A DNA stretch of 64,000 nucleotides from Geminicoccaceae bacterium (GCA_020445645.1 JAGRGG010000012.1:1-64000), one strand, 5' to 3'; numbered from the stretch's first letter, positions 28,503 to 37,240 are shown. Notes: a model not told the origin generated them from the sequence alone. Program-made: numbers and translations.

Positions 28503-29498
28503 TCACGACTCCATGAAGCCCGCCATCACCTCCGCCTCGGTCCCGGCCGCGTCCGGTGCGTAGCGGGGCGAGACGTGGAACGGGCGGACCCGCTTCGCCC
28601 CCGCGAGCCGGGCGAGCGTCCCCGTCTGGAGCGCCGTGAGGTGCCGGCGCTTCGCCGCCTGCGCCCGTTCAGCGTGGCGGAAAGGGGCCTCGATGAAGAG
28701 GGTGTCGACCCCTCGGGCGAGCGCGACGATTCGCTCGACGTTGGGGGCCGTATAGGCGCAGTCGGTGACGTAGGCGAGGCTGCGCCCCTCGCCCGTCGTC
28801 AGCACCCGCTCGCGGAGGAAGCCCAGGGAATACGTCGCCTCGCCCCCCTCCAGGCGAGGTGCCCGGATCGGCGAATCGTCCGGCGCGCCTTCCAGGACGA
28901 GCCCCTTCAGGCGGCGCAGCCACGGACCGGTGGCGAGGCCGAGTTCCCGCAGGCGGCTGCCCCAGACGTTGAGGCGGCGGGGCTCGTCCAGCCGGAAGGC
29001 GAGGCAAAGCGTACCGTGGTCGAGCGCGGCGGCGGTGATGCGCAACCTGTCCGTCGCCAGGAGCGGCCCCCCTTCGGGCGGCGGCAGGTCCTCCCGCGCG
29101 AAGCCCCCCTTGAGGCGGAAGGCCGCCCGCGCTTCCGGCCCCCCCTCGCCGACCTCGGTGACGAGGAGGACGAGGTCGTTCGCGTAAGCGCCGAGCAGGT
29201 TCCAGGTGTAGGCCCCCAGCTTGTGCCCTACCCGCGCGATCATCCCCGGTGGCCCGAACACCCGCACCGTCGCGTCGCGCCCGAGCACGAGGCGGAGGTA
29301 ACGGTCGAACCCTGCCCAGTGGTCCATGTGCGCGTGCGAGACGAGCAGCAGGTCGACCCGCAGCACCTTCCTGGCCGGCAGCGCCGCGATGTCCCCCACG
29401 TCGATCAGCACCGCCCGCCCCGTCTGCGGCATGTCCACGAACAGCGCCGGGTCGTCGAACGGCCCGTTGACGAGATGTGCGTCGAAGGCGGGGGACAA
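28503..29498 (-). CDS. RNase Z-like metallo-beta-lactamase-fold hydrolase
   Basis: 331 residues with an MBL core: LLLVSHAHMDHWAGFDRYL (HxHxDH zinc site), a long beta-rich insert (about 100-190), then YVTDCAYTAPN (Asp ligand) and a late HLTALQTGTLARLAG...FHVSPRY. Overall arrangement resembles the RNase Z/ElaC side of the superfamily, but no tRNA-binding exosite was recognised, so substrate is open. Starts at TTG 29498, four bases after the upstream MBL gene's stop, forming a two-gene unit with it. Confidence 0.75.
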   Translation of the reverse strand: MSPAFDAHLVNGPFDDPALFVDMPQTGRAVLIDVGDIAALPARKVLRVDLLLVSHAHMDHWAGFDRYLRLVLGRDATVRVFGPPGMIARVGHKLGAYTWNLLGAYANDLVLLVTEVGEGGPEARAAFRLKGGFAREDLPPPEGGPLLATDRLRITAAALDHGTLCLAFRLDEPRRLNVWGSRLRELGLATGPWLRRLKGLVLEGAPDDSPIRAPRLEGGEATYSLGFLRERVLTTGEGRSLAYVTDCAYTAPNVERIVALARGVDTLFIEAPFRHAERAQAAKRRHLTALQTGTLARLAGAKRVRPFHVSPRYAPDAAGTEAEVMAGFMES

Positions 29499-29502
29499 GG
29501 GC

Positions 29503-30585
29503 TCAGACCCCCCGCGTCTCGCCGATGGCCATCACCCACGCCCCGTCCTCCTTGTACCCCGCCGCCTCGGCCGCCGGCAAAAAGCGGGTCGGCGGCTCGA
29601 AGGGGGGCTCGTCGGTGAGGCGGATCGTGCCCCAGTGCATGGCGGCGAGGCGCTCGGCGCCGAGGTCTCGGCCGATCCGCACCGCCTCTTCCGGCGTGCA
29701 GTGCGAGGCCCGCATCAAGGGACGGGGGTCGTAGGCGCCGATCGGAACCAGGGCGAGGTCGACCTCTCGCACCGCCTTGCCGATTTCCGGGAAGATCGGG
29801 CCGTAGGCCGTGTCGCCCGCGAAGTAGACCCGCTTTCCCGCCGTCTCGATCAGGAAGCCGCCCCACAAGGACTCGTTGCGGTCGCCGAGGCCGCGCGCCG
29901 AGAAGTGGATCGAAGGCAGGAGCGTCACCTTCAGCCCAGCGGCTTCGACGCTGCCCCACCAGTCGAGTTCGACGATCCGCTCAAAGCGCAAGGCATCGAC
30001 GTAGCGTCCGGCCTTGAGCGGCAGGACGCAGACGGTCCCCTCCAGCCCAGGCAGCCGCTCCAGCGTCATCAGGTCCATGTGGTCGTAATGGTTGTGCGAG
30101 AGCAGCAGAAGGTCGACCGGCGGCACTGCCTCGGGCCGGAGGCCGGGCGGGGCGAATCGCCTGGGGCCGAGCCCGACCCGCTGCAACGGCGAGGCGTAGT
30201 CGGTGAGGAAGGGGTCGGTGAGCACCCGCCTGCCACCCAACCGCAGCAGGAAGCTCGCGTGGCCGAGCCATGTCAGGCTGTCGCCGTCTCCGTGCCGCGC
30301 CAGCCCTTTCCGCACGACGGCCGCGTCGAGGACGTGGCCGGGCGGCAGAACATTCGGATCGTCGCGGGTGACGAGGCCGCGCCAGAGGAAGCCGTACCAG
30401 TCGCCCCGGTCGCCGCCGCGCACCGGGCTGCCCTTCGGGTTGCGGAACCCGCCCGCGACGTGGTGCCAGGGCGCACCCGGCGGTGGCGCATCGCCCGGAT
30501 TGCCCCCGCACGCGGCGAGCAGGAGGGGAGAGGCCGCGGCAAGGCCGAGGCTGCGGCGGCGGTTCAGACGATTGGGCGCGGGCAC
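29503..30585 (-). CDS. MBL-fold lipoprotein (UlaG / NAPE-PLD-like)
   Basis: 360-residue putative lipoprotein: a Twin-Arg-like NRRRSLGLAAASPLLLAACGG N-terminus with a LAAC lipobox (Cys 26). The MBL core has LTWLGHASFLLRLGG, VLTDPF, LLLLSHNHYDHMDLMTL (zinc ligands), YFAGDTAYGP and MHWGTIRL, the order seen in UlaG and NAPE-PLD-type hydrolases. Substrate might be a phosphodiester or lactone; this is inferred from the family only. GTG start at 30585. Co-directional and almost contiguous with the RNase Z-like gene. Confidence 0.82.
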   Translation of the reverse strand: MPAPNRLNRRRSLGLAAASPLLLAACGGNPGDAPPPGAPWHHVAGGFRNPKGSPVRGGDRGDWYGFLWRGLVTRDDPNVLPPGHVLDAAVVRKGLARHGDGDSLTWLGHASFLLRLGGRRVLTDPFLTDYASPLQRVGLGPRRFAPPGLRPEAVPPVDLLLLSHNHYDHMDLMTLERLPGLEGTVCVLPLKAGRYVDALRFERIVELDWWGSVEAAGLKVTLLPSIHFSARGLGDRNESLWGGFLIETAGKRVYFAGDTAYGPIFPEIGKAVREVDLALVPIGAYDPRPLMRASHCTPEEAVRIGRDLGAERLAAMHWGTIRLTDEPPFEPPTRFLPAAEAAGYKEDGAWVMAIGETRGV

Positions 30586-30745
30586 GGACCCTCTGTTGCT
30601 GAATGCGAAGCGTGAGGGCGGACCGCCGCCCGTCTTGAAAGCGTCACCCCGCTGAGGTAGCTAAAGCGGGGGCGGCATCCAGGCTGCGGGGGGAATCAAT
30701 GCAACGGACGGCGTGGGCGAGCATCCTCTTGAGTCCGAGGGCCTG

Positions 30746-31327
30746 ATGCACGGGCCGGGCACCGGCGCCGCGCGCGCCCTCAACGGCTTCCCGGCCCTCG
30801 TCCTCAACGCCGACTACCAGCCGCTCAGCTACTATCCCCTCTCCCTTTGGCACTGGCAGGACGCCGTCAAGGCGATCTTCCTCGACCGGGTCGCCGTCGT
30901 CCAGGAATACGACCGCGCCATCCGCTCGCCCGGCACCGTATTCCGCCTGCCCTCGATCGTGGCCTTGAAGGAGTACGTGCCGCAGGACCGGCGCCCGCCT
31001 TTCACCCGCTTCAACGTCTTCCTGCGCGACCGCTTTACCTGCCAGTACTGCGCCGGTCACTTCCCGACCCACGAACTCACCTTCGACCACCTCGTCCCGC
31101 GCTCGCGCGGCGGGCGCACGTCCTGGACCAACATCGTCACCGCGTGCAGCCGCTGCAACCTCGTCAAGGGCAGCCGCCTGCCTGCCGAGTGCCGGATGCA
31201 CCCGCAGGCCGCCCCCGTCGTTCCCACGGCGTGGCAGCTCCAGCGCAACGGCCGCGCCTTCCCGCCCGGCTATCTGCACGAGGGGTGGCGCGACTATCTC
31301 TATTGGGACAGCGAGCTGGAGCCGTAA
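30746..31327 (+). CDS. HNH endonuclease
   Basis: Predicted DNA nuclease. ATG 30746 (GAGG 5 bases upstream) is preferred over GTG 30713, giving 193 residues. An N-terminal region ALVLNADYQPLSYYPLSLW is typical of stand-alone bacterial HNH proteins. The HNH domain (about 100-150) holds two zinc pairs, CQYC and CSRC, flanking LTFDHLVPRSRGG with the catalytic His and the later NLVKG. No restriction methylase or phage gene is nearby, so a housekeeping role is more likely than defence. Followed by an inverted repeat pair. Confidence 0.9.
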   Translation: MHGPGTGAARALNGFPALVLNADYQPLSYYPLSLWHWQDAVKAIFLDRVAVVQEYDRAIRSPGTVFRLPSIVALKEYVPQDRRPPFTRFNVFLRDRFTCQYCAGHFPTHELTFDHLVPRSRGGRTSWTNIVTACSRCNLVKGSRLPAECRMHPQAAPVVPTAWQLQRNGRAFPPGYLHEGWRDYLYWDSELEP

Positions 31328-31332
31328 GGTTA

Positions 31333-31468
31333 CGCTTCGCGTCCGCTGGCGCGGGGCCTTCTTTTTTCTTTTTTATTTGTTGATCGAGCTTGGCACGGGC
31401 GCCTGAACCACGCATGGCCAACAGATAGAAAAGAGAAGAAAAGGCCCCGTGCAGCGGACGGGAAGCGC
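31333..31468. repeat. Inverted pair of intergenic repeats with T-tract
   Basis: Two extended repeat copies of about 40 bp face each other (31333-31372 and 31429-31468) around a 56-bp centre. Each carries the core plus GGGGCC and a pyrimidine tract (CTTTTTTCTTTT on the left arm, its complement on the right). RNA from either strand could form a long stem; reading forward, the left arm alone ends in a T-rich run 35 bp after the HNH stop. A terminator role is likely but unproven. Confidence 0.75.
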
Positions 31469-31534
31469 GTCCTCCCCTTGACGCCCCCCCGCCATCGGGC
31501 GTTCAACGGCACCTTGAGCAGCGAGGTAACGACG

Positions 31535-33316
31535 ATGACCGACGAAAAGCGCAGGCTGCGCAGCCAGGACTGGTGGGACAACCCCGAAGACCCCGACATG
31601 ACCGCGCTCTATCTGGAGCGCCAACTCAACTTCGGCCTCACGCGCGGCGAGCTGCAGACCGGGCGGCCGATCGTCGGCATCGCCCAGACCGGCTCCGATC
31701 TGGCCCCCTGCAACCGGCACCACATCGAGCTGGCGAAGCGCGTATCCGACGGCATCCGGGACGCGGGCGGCATCCCCCTCGAATTCCCGGTCCACCCCAT
31801 CCAGGAAACGCTGAAGCGGCCGACGGCGGCATTGGACCGCAACCTTCAGTACCTCTCGCTGGTCGAGATGCTCTACGGCTACCCCTTGGACGGCGTCGTG
31901 CTGACGACCGGCTGCGACAAGACGACCCCGGCGCTTCTCATGGGCGCCGCCACCGTCAACCTGCCGGCGATCGTGCTCTCGGGCGGGCCGATGCTGAACG
32001 GGCGCTACAAGGGCGAGCTTGCCGGCTCGGGCACCATCGTCTGGCACGCGCGGCAATTGATGGCGAAGGGCGAGATCGACTATGCCCGCTTCATGGACAT
32101 GGTCTGCGCCTCGGCCCCCTCGGTCGGCCACTGCAACACGATGGGCACCGCGTCGTCGATGAACGCGATGGCGGAAGCCCTGGGCATGTCGCTCCCCGGC
32201 TGCGCCGCGATCCCCGCACCCTACCGCGAGCGGGCGCAGATGGCGTACCTGACGGGCAAGCGCATCGTCGAGATGATCCACGAGGACCTGCGCCCGTCGC
32301 AGATCATGACGCGCGAAGCGTTCGAGAACGCGATCTACGCCGCCGCCGCGATCGGCGCCTCGACCAACTGCCCGCCGCACCTCGTCGCCATCGCCCGCCA
32401 CTTGGGCGTCGAGCTGACGACCGAGGACTGGGGGATGGGCCACGACGTCCCCCTTCTCGTCGACATGCAGCCGGCGGGCCGCTTCCTCGGCGAGGACTAC
32501 TACCACGCGGGCGGCCTGCCCGCCGTGGTCCGGGAGCTGATGGGCGCCGGGCGCTGGCACGGCGACGCACTCACCGTGACAGGCAGAACCTACGCCGAGA
32601 ACATGGAGACGGTCCCGGACGAGGTCGACCGCAACGTCATCCGCCCCTACGACGATCCGCTGATGCCCGAGGCCGGCTTCGTCATCATCTCCGGCAACCT
32701 GTTCGACAGCGCCGTCATGAAGACCTCGGTGGTGACGCCCGAGTTCCATGCCCGCTACTTCGAGGACGCGGACCATCCAGGCGTCGCCGAGGGGCGGGCG
32801 ATCGTCTTCGACGGGCCGGAAGACTACCATGCCCGTATCGACGATCCGGACCTTGGCATCGACGAGGACTGCTTCCTCTTCATCCGCTACGTGGGGCCGG
32901 TCGGCTACCCCGGCGGCGCCGAGGTCGTCAACATGCGCCCGCCGGCCGCCCTCATCAAGAAGGGCATCAAGGCGCTGCCGACGATCGGCGACGGCCGGCA
33001 GAGCGGCACGTCGGAAAGCCCGTCGATCCTCAACGCCTCGCCCGAGGCCGCGGTCGGCGGCAACCTGATGATCCTGAAGACGGGCGACCGGGTGCGGCTC
33101 GACCTCAACCGGCGCCGCCTCGACCTCCTCCTCTCCCAGGACGAGATCGAGGCGCGGCGGCGGACGACCAAGCCCACCTACCCTGCCTCGCAGACCCCCT
33201 GGCAGGAGATTCAGCGCAACCTGGTCGGCCAGTTCGGCACTGGGGCCTGCCTGGAGCCGGCCGTGCTCTACCTCGACATCGCCCGGACGAAGGGCCTGCC
33301 GCGCCGCAACCATTGA
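31535..33316 (+). CDS. IlvD/Edd-family sugar-acid dehydratase (XylD-like)
   Basis: Fe-S dehydratase of 593 residues, ATG 31535 with GAGG 8 bases upstream. Cluster ligands lie in TGSDLAPCN, LTTGCDKTTPALLMG and GHCNTMGTASSMNAMAEALG. The opening (RSQDWWDNPEDPDMTALYLER), FPVHPIQET and the closing TPWQEIQRNLVGQ match Caulobacter-type D-xylonate and L-arabinonate dehydratases better than IlvD, from memory of those sequences. Despite the ilv genes at the left end, this is therefore probably not the ilvD of the cell. Probable product is a 2-keto-3-deoxy sugar acid. No other pentose-catabolic gene is adjacent. It is coupled to the next gene by a TTGA overlap. Confidence 0.85.
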   Translation: MTDEKRRLRSQDWWDNPEDPDMTALYLERQLNFGLTRGELQTGRPIVGIAQTGSDLAPCNRHHIELAKRVSDGIRDAGGIPLEFPVHPIQETLKRPTAALDRNLQYLSLVEMLYGYPLDGVVLTTGCDKTTPALLMGAATVNLPAIVLSGGPMLNGRYKGELAGSGTIVWHARQLMAKGEIDYARFMDMVCASAPSVGHCNTMGTASSMNAMAEALGMSLPGCAAIPAPYRERAQMAYLTGKRIVEMIHEDLRPSQIMTREAFENAIYAAAAIGASTNCPPHLVAIARHLGVELTTEDWGMGHDVPLLVDMQPAGRFLGEDYYHAGGLPAVVRELMGAGRWHGDALTVTGRTYAENMETVPDEVDRNVIRPYDDPLMPEAGFVIISGNLFDSAVMKTSVVTPEFHARYFEDADHPGVAEGRAIVFDGPEDYHARIDDPDLGIDEDCFLFIRYVGPVGYPGGAEVVNMRPPAALIKKGIKALPTIGDGRQSGTSESPSILNASPEAAVGGNLMILKTGDRVRLDLNRRRLDLLLSQDEIEARRRTTKPTYPASQTPWQEIQRNLVGQFGTGACLEPAVLYLDIARTKGLPRRNH

Positions 33317-34626
33317 GCGCCCGGACGCGCGCCGTCTGGCTGGCGCTGGCGCTCCTGCTGCCAGCCTCTCCTGGCGAGGCCGCCGATCCCGCCTGGGTCG
33401 AAGGGCTCGAAGCCGGGGCCGAGGCGGCGAGAGCGGGCGACCTCGCGGCGGCGTCGGACGAACTTGCCGCCGCCCGCGCCCTTGCCGGCAAGGGCGGCCC
33501 CCCGAACGGCGACCCCCGCTACTGGACCTTGCTCGAAGACCTTGGGCAGGTTTTGGCCTGGACGGGACAGGCACCCGCCGCGCTCGCGCCCTTGCAAGAG
33601 GCGCTTCGGCTGCGCGAGGCGGCCCTGCCGGCGGACGACCCGGACCTCGCCGGGGCGCGGCTCGCGCTTGCCCGGATCGAGGCCGGGGCGGGGGCGAAGA
33701 ACGCGGCGCACGGCCTTGCCCAGGCCGCGCTCGCCGGGCTGGAGGCCGGGCTCGGCGCCGACCACCCGGCGACCGCCCCCGCCCGCTTCCTCCTCGCCGA
33801 CCTCGCCCTCGACGCCGGCGACTCCACCACGGCGCGGCGCCTTGCCGAAGCCGCGTTCCTTACCCGGACCTCGCGCCTCGGTGCCGACCACCCGGCGACC
33901 GTCGAGAGCGCGGCGCAGGTCGCCCGTATCGAGGCGGCGGCGGGCGACGCCGCCGCCGCGCGCGCGCGTCTGGAGGCCCTTCTGCCCCTCCTCGACTCCC
34001 TGCCGCCCACCGCCCGTGCCGCCGTCACCCTGCCGCTCGCCCGGCTGCGCGCCGGCGAGAACGACGGCGCCGCCGAACGCCTGCTCGAAGGGTTGTTCGA
34101 CGGCATCGGCGATGAGCCCGCCGCCCCCGGCGAGGTCCCGGCCCCGCTCCTCAAGGCCCAGGCGGCGAACGAGGCGGGCGTGCTGCTCACCGAGGCCGGC
34201 GCCTACGATCGCGCGCTGCCCTGGCTGGAACGGGGCCTCGACCTCAAGGCGAGGGCGCTGGGCAAAGACGGCCCGGCCCTTGCCCCCCCGCTCCTGAACC
34301 TCGCCGAACTCAGACTTCGCCAGGGGGAGCCCGAAGCGGCGGACGGCCCCATCGCCCGCGCCGAACGGATCCTGCAAGACGCCCGCCTCGCCGAATCCCC
34401 GGCCTTCGCCCCGGTCCTGGAACTCCGGGCCTCGCAGCGGGCGCAGGAAGGCCGCTTCCGCGAGGCCGTGCTCGCCCTCGAAGGGGCGATGACGCTCCGC
34501 GACCCTGCCGACCCGGCGCTCCCCCTCGACCTCGAAGCCTACGCCACCCTCCTCGACGCCCTCGCCCGCTTCGAGGACGCGGATCGTGCGAGGGAGCGGT
34601 TGCGCGGGCTGCGGGGTAAGGAGTGA
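33313..34626 (+). CDS. Exported TPR protein
   Basis: 437 residues from TTG 33313, which overlaps the dehydratase stop (TTGA), so translation is probably coupled. A signal peptide (VWLALALLLPASPGEA, cleavage near 22) precedes helical repeats of the tetratricopeptide type over the whole length. Some have the kinesin-light-chain-like spacing (GLGADHPATAPARFLLADLALDAGD and RLGADHPATVESAAQVARIEAAAGD near residues 146 and 188). No enzymatic motif; partner unknown. The coupling to a sugar-acid dehydratase is unexplained. Confidence 0.75.
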   Translation: MSARTRAVWLALALLLPASPGEAADPAWVEGLEAGAEAARAGDLAAASDELAAARALAGKGGPPNGDPRYWTLLEDLGQVLAWTGQAPAALAPLQEALRLREAALPADDPDLAGARLALARIEAGAGAKNAAHGLAQAALAGLEAGLGADHPATAPARFLLADLALDAGDSTTARRLAEAAFLTRTSRLGADHPATVESAAQVARIEAAAGDAAAARARLEALLPLLDSLPPTARAAVTLPLARLRAGENDGAAERLLEGLFDGIGDEPAAPGEVPAPLLKAQAANEAGVLLTEAGAYDRALPWLERGLDLKARALGKDGPALAPPLLNLAELRLRQGEPEAADGPIARAERILQDARLAESPAFAPVLELRASQRAQEGRFREAVLALEGAMTLRDPADPALPLDLEAYATLLDALARFEDADRARERLRGLRGKE

Positions 34627-34639
34627 CGCTTCGCGTCGG
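34627..34639. repeat. Partial intergenic repeat
   Basis: CGCTTCGCGTCGG immediately after the TPR stop codon: the left half of the family core. Confidence 0.45.
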
Positions 34640-34674
34640 ACCCGAAACGTAACAGTGCAGGCTCTCCCGTCTGG

Positions 34675-34690
34675 TTAGCCTTCCGTTAAC
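34675..34690 (+). promoter_or_regulatory. CtrA-like box (TTAG-N7-TTAAC)
   Basis: TTAGCCTTCCGTTAAC differs from the CtrA full-site consensus TTAA-N7-TTAAC at one base and lies 50 bp before the start of the 140-residue unknown gene. It overlaps an imperfect inverted repeat (GGTTA...TAACC). Confidence 0.4.
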
Positions 34691-34739
34691 CCTGCCCGGC
34701 TAGGATCGCCCCAGAACGCACTTTCCTGGGATCCCTTCG

Positions 34740-35162
34740 ATGGCCTGGTTCACGACCCTGCAACCCAAGCGCGTCGGCCTCGTCGACATCTTCCGCAACC
34801 CCGTCGGCCGCGAGTGGCTCGAGCTTCAAGCACTCGCCGACCCGATTGACGGCATCCGCGGCTACGTCGTCGGCGGCGACTTCTACGGCTGGGGCTCGCT
34901 TCCCCTGCACCGCGACCTGCGCCGGGACCTCCAGGCGGAACTGCCCGATGCGCGGGGCGGCTGGATCGGCGTCCAGGTGATGCCGCTCCTTCGCGCCGTG
35001 TCAATCACCGAGGCGCTGGACGGGACGGGCGAGCCCGTGCCGGGCGGCGAGGTCGTGGCCGCCCTGTCCCGCTGCCTGCCGCTCGTCCGCCTCCTCGGCC
35101 AGGACTTTCTCGTCACCCGCCTGGGCGAGGCCACGCCCCGCCCCGTCGCCGCCGCGCGCTAG
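34740..35162 (+). CDS. Hypothetical protein, 140 residues
   Basis: A soluble, mixed alpha/beta protein starting MAWFTTLQPKRVGLVDIF, with a conserved-looking centre GYVVGGDFYGWGSLPLHRDL and GGWIGVQVMPLLRAVSI. No signal peptide, membrane segment or recognised domain. It stands alone: transcription from the CtrA-like box upstream is possible, and the next gene is convergent. Base usage matches neighbours, so it is taken as a real gene of unknown function. Confidence 0.65.
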   Translation: MAWFTTLQPKRVGLVDIFRNPVGREWLELQALADPIDGIRGYVVGGDFYGWGSLPLHRDLRRDLQAELPDARGGWIGVQVMPLLRAVSITEALDGTGEPVPGGEVVAALSRCLPLVRLLGQDFLVTRLGEATPRPVAAAR

Positions 35163-35203
35163 AGTTTCGCCCCGCGACCGCGCGGACGAAGCCGGGCCTT
35201 CGC

Positions 35204-37129
35204 TCAGGGCCACGCCATGATTGAAGCCTCGGACGAGGTGAGGCGGTGGATCGTGCCGGTCTGGTAGAGGGAGGACAGAACGCCTTTGAGGCCGAAGGCG
35301 GCGCCGACGGCGCGTTTGGCCCGGTCGGCGTAGGTGCCGGCGACGGCGGACGCCCCCCCTTTGGCGTAGAGTTCGAGGTTCACGGCGGCGCTGATCAGGC
35401 CGAGATGAGTGAAGGCCTGCGGCATGTTGCCGAGGAAGGCTGAGGTGGCGGGGTTGATCTCCTCGGAGAACAGGCCGACGTCGTTGGCGTGGGCGAGCAT
35501 TTCCTCGAACAAAGGCCGGGCTTCCCTTCCCCCGTCGGCGGCGAGCAGGGCGTCGACGAGCCAGAAGCTACAGGTGAGAAAGGCGCCCTCGCCGCCGTTG
35601 AGGCCGTCGTCGCTGGTGTAGCGGTAGAGGAAGGGGCCTTTGCGCAACTCAGCGTTGGTCCGCCTGATCGTGGCGTCGAGCACGCCGTCCGGCAGGGGGA
35701 AGCCCAGGAGGGGCGCGAGCAGGTTGGCAGCGTCGATGCCGTCGGCGTTGTAGGTCTGGCGCAGGACGCCATCCCCGTCGATCCCCTCGGCGACGATCTG
35801 GTCCCGGATGCGCTCGCGGGTCTCCCGCCATCCCGGCTCGTCGCCGAAGAGGCCGAGCGCCCGGTCCATCGCCACCCAGGACATGATCTTGCCGTGGACG
35901 TGCTGGTGGGGCGGGCCGCGCATCTCCCAAAGGCCCTGGTCGGGCTCGTCCCACTGCGCCTTCGCCGTGTCGACGAAGGTGCGCATCAGGCGGCGCTCCT
36001 GCTCGTCCAGCCGCCCGCCCAGCGCCTCGTAGAGGAGGATGAGGTCGAGCGCGAGGCCGTAGGCGTCGATCTGCCGCTGGCGGAAGGCGGCGTTGCCGGT
36101 GCGCACGGGCCGGCTGCCCCGGTAGCCTTCCAGGTGGTCCAGCTCCCTTTCGGGCAGGAAGCGCTCGCGCTGGAGGCCGTACATCACCTGGATGTCTGGC
36201 AAGGTGAGGTGGACGCACTGGGTGAGGTAGGCGACGTAGCGCTCCGCCTCGCCGCCGTAGCCGAGCGCGCCGAGCGCGTAGAGGGCAAAGCAGGAGTCGC
36301 GCAGCCAGGAAAAGCGGTAGTCCCAGTTGCGCGCGCCGCCGATCTCTTCCGGCAGGGAAGTGGTGAGCGCGGCGGCGATGGCGCCCGTGGGCGCGAAGGT
36401 CATGAGCTTGAGGACGAGCGCGCTGCGCTCAACCGCTTCCCGGTAGGGCCCTTGATAGCGGCAGTAGGCGATCCATTCGCGCCAGAAGGCGAGGGTCGTC
36501 GCCTCCATCGCGTCGGTCCGCTCCAGGGGCGGCGCCTCGATCGTGTGGCGGGCGGCGAGGATGAGGTCGAGCCTCTCGCCCGCTTCGAGACGCACGACGG
36601 CTTCGGCCCGGTTCCCCTCGATCTTGAGCGGCGTCTTGCAGAACAGGGCGGGTACCCCGTCGCCGCCGACGCCCGCGCTCCGCTCGTCGAGCCGGACGGG
36701 CGAACGGGCGAAGCCTTCGACCGGCCGGTAGCGGATGCGAAGCCGGACGCTGCCCTCGACGACCAGGACCCGACGGACGATCCACCCCGGCACGACCAGG
36801 TTTACGTAATCGTGAGCGGTGCTGCCGATCCGACGCCCGACCGGCATGAAGTCGGTGAGGCGCACCCGTCCGCTCTCGGTCTCGATCGTCGTGACGAGGA
36901 CGTTCGTGCCAGGCTCGTAGGCCCGCCGCGACCCGGTCGCGCCGTCCGGGCGGGTTTCGAGGAAGCCGCCCTTGTCCTTGTCGAGCAGGCGGCAGAAGAC
37001 GGGATCCTGGTCGTGGCGCTCCAGGCACGACCAGTCGATGTCGCCGTTGGAGGCGATGAGCGCGTGCCCGTGGCAGTCGCCGATGACGGCGTAGTCCCGG
37101 ATGGATCGGTAGCCGTCGGTGTCGGTCAT
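35204..37129 (-). CDS. GH15 glycoside hydrolase (glucoamylase/trehalase type)
   Basis: 641-residue cytosolic enzyme; no signal peptide. ATG 37129 gives RSIRDYAVIGDCHGHALIASNGDIDWSCL, the usual N-terminal super-sandwich start of bacterial GH15 proteins. The (alpha/alpha)6 barrel carries GGARNWDYRFSWLRDS and MPQAFTHLGLI with the LFSEEINP acidic segment before it. Members hydrolyse alpha-1,4-glucans or trehalose; sequence alone does not decide. It is divergent from the LOV kinase across 139 bp containing two palindromes. Confidence 0.9.
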   Translation of the reverse strand: MTDTDGYRSIRDYAVIGDCHGHALIASNGDIDWSCLERHDQDPVFCRLLDKDKGGFLETRPDGATGSRRAYEPGTNVLVTTIETESGRVRLTDFMPVGRRIGSTAHDYVNLVVPGWIVRRVLVVEGSVRLRIRYRPVEGFARSPVRLDERSAGVGGDGVPALFCKTPLKIEGNRAEAVVRLEAGERLDLILAARHTIEAPPLERTDAMEATTLAFWREWIAYCRYQGPYREAVERSALVLKLMTFAPTGAIAAALTTSLPEEIGGARNWDYRFSWLRDSCFALYALGALGYGGEAERYVAYLTQCVHLTLPDIQVMYGLQRERFLPERELDHLEGYRGSRPVRTGNAAFRQRQIDAYGLALDLILLYEALGGRLDEQERRLMRTFVDTAKAQWDEPDQGLWEMRGPPHQHVHGKIMSWVAMDRALGLFGDEPGWRETRERIRDQIVAEGIDGDGVLRQTYNADGIDAANLLAPLLGFPLPDGVLDATIRRTNAELRKGPFLYRYTSDDGLNGGEGAFLTCSFWLVDALLAADGGREARPLFEEMLAHANDVGLFSEEINPATSAFLGNMPQAFTHLGLISAAVNLELYAKGGASAVAGTYADRAKRAVGAAFGLKGVLSSLYQTGTIHRLTSSEASIMAWP

Positions 37130-37169
37130 GCGTCGTCCGGGTTCGTTTGCGCTCCAAAAGGATGTTCCA

Positions 37170-37199
37170 CTCGCCACGGCTCTTGGCAAGAGGGGCGAG
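37170..37199. promoter_or_regulatory. Nested palindrome in the GH15/LOV-kinase region
   Basis: A perfect 13-base palindrome CTCTTGGCAAGAG (37180-37192) is enclosed by the complementary arms CTCGCC (37170-37175) and GGCGAG (37194-37199). It lies between the two divergent start codons, about 40 bp from the GH15 start, and is a candidate operator or 5' UTR hairpin. Confidence 0.4.
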
Positions 37200-37225
37200 G
37201 TCACTTCAGCGTGCTGGAAGCGCGC

Positions 37226-37240
37226 CGTTGCCGGGCAACG
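37226..37240. promoter_or_regulatory. Second palindrome in the same divergent region
   Basis: CGTTGCCGGGCAACG, perfect 7+1+7 palindrome, 29 bp upstream of the LOV-kinase start. No known regulator consensus recognised. Confidence 0.35.

Noticed and set aside
30746-31327. HNH nuclease as part of a defence island
   Set aside because: No methylase, toxin, recombinase or other defence gene is near; the neighbours are metabolic.
31535-33316. Naming the dehydratase ilvD to complete the branched-chain pathway
   Set aside because: N- and C-terminal motifs fit XylD/sugar-acid dehydratases better, and it is 30 kb from the ilv operon.
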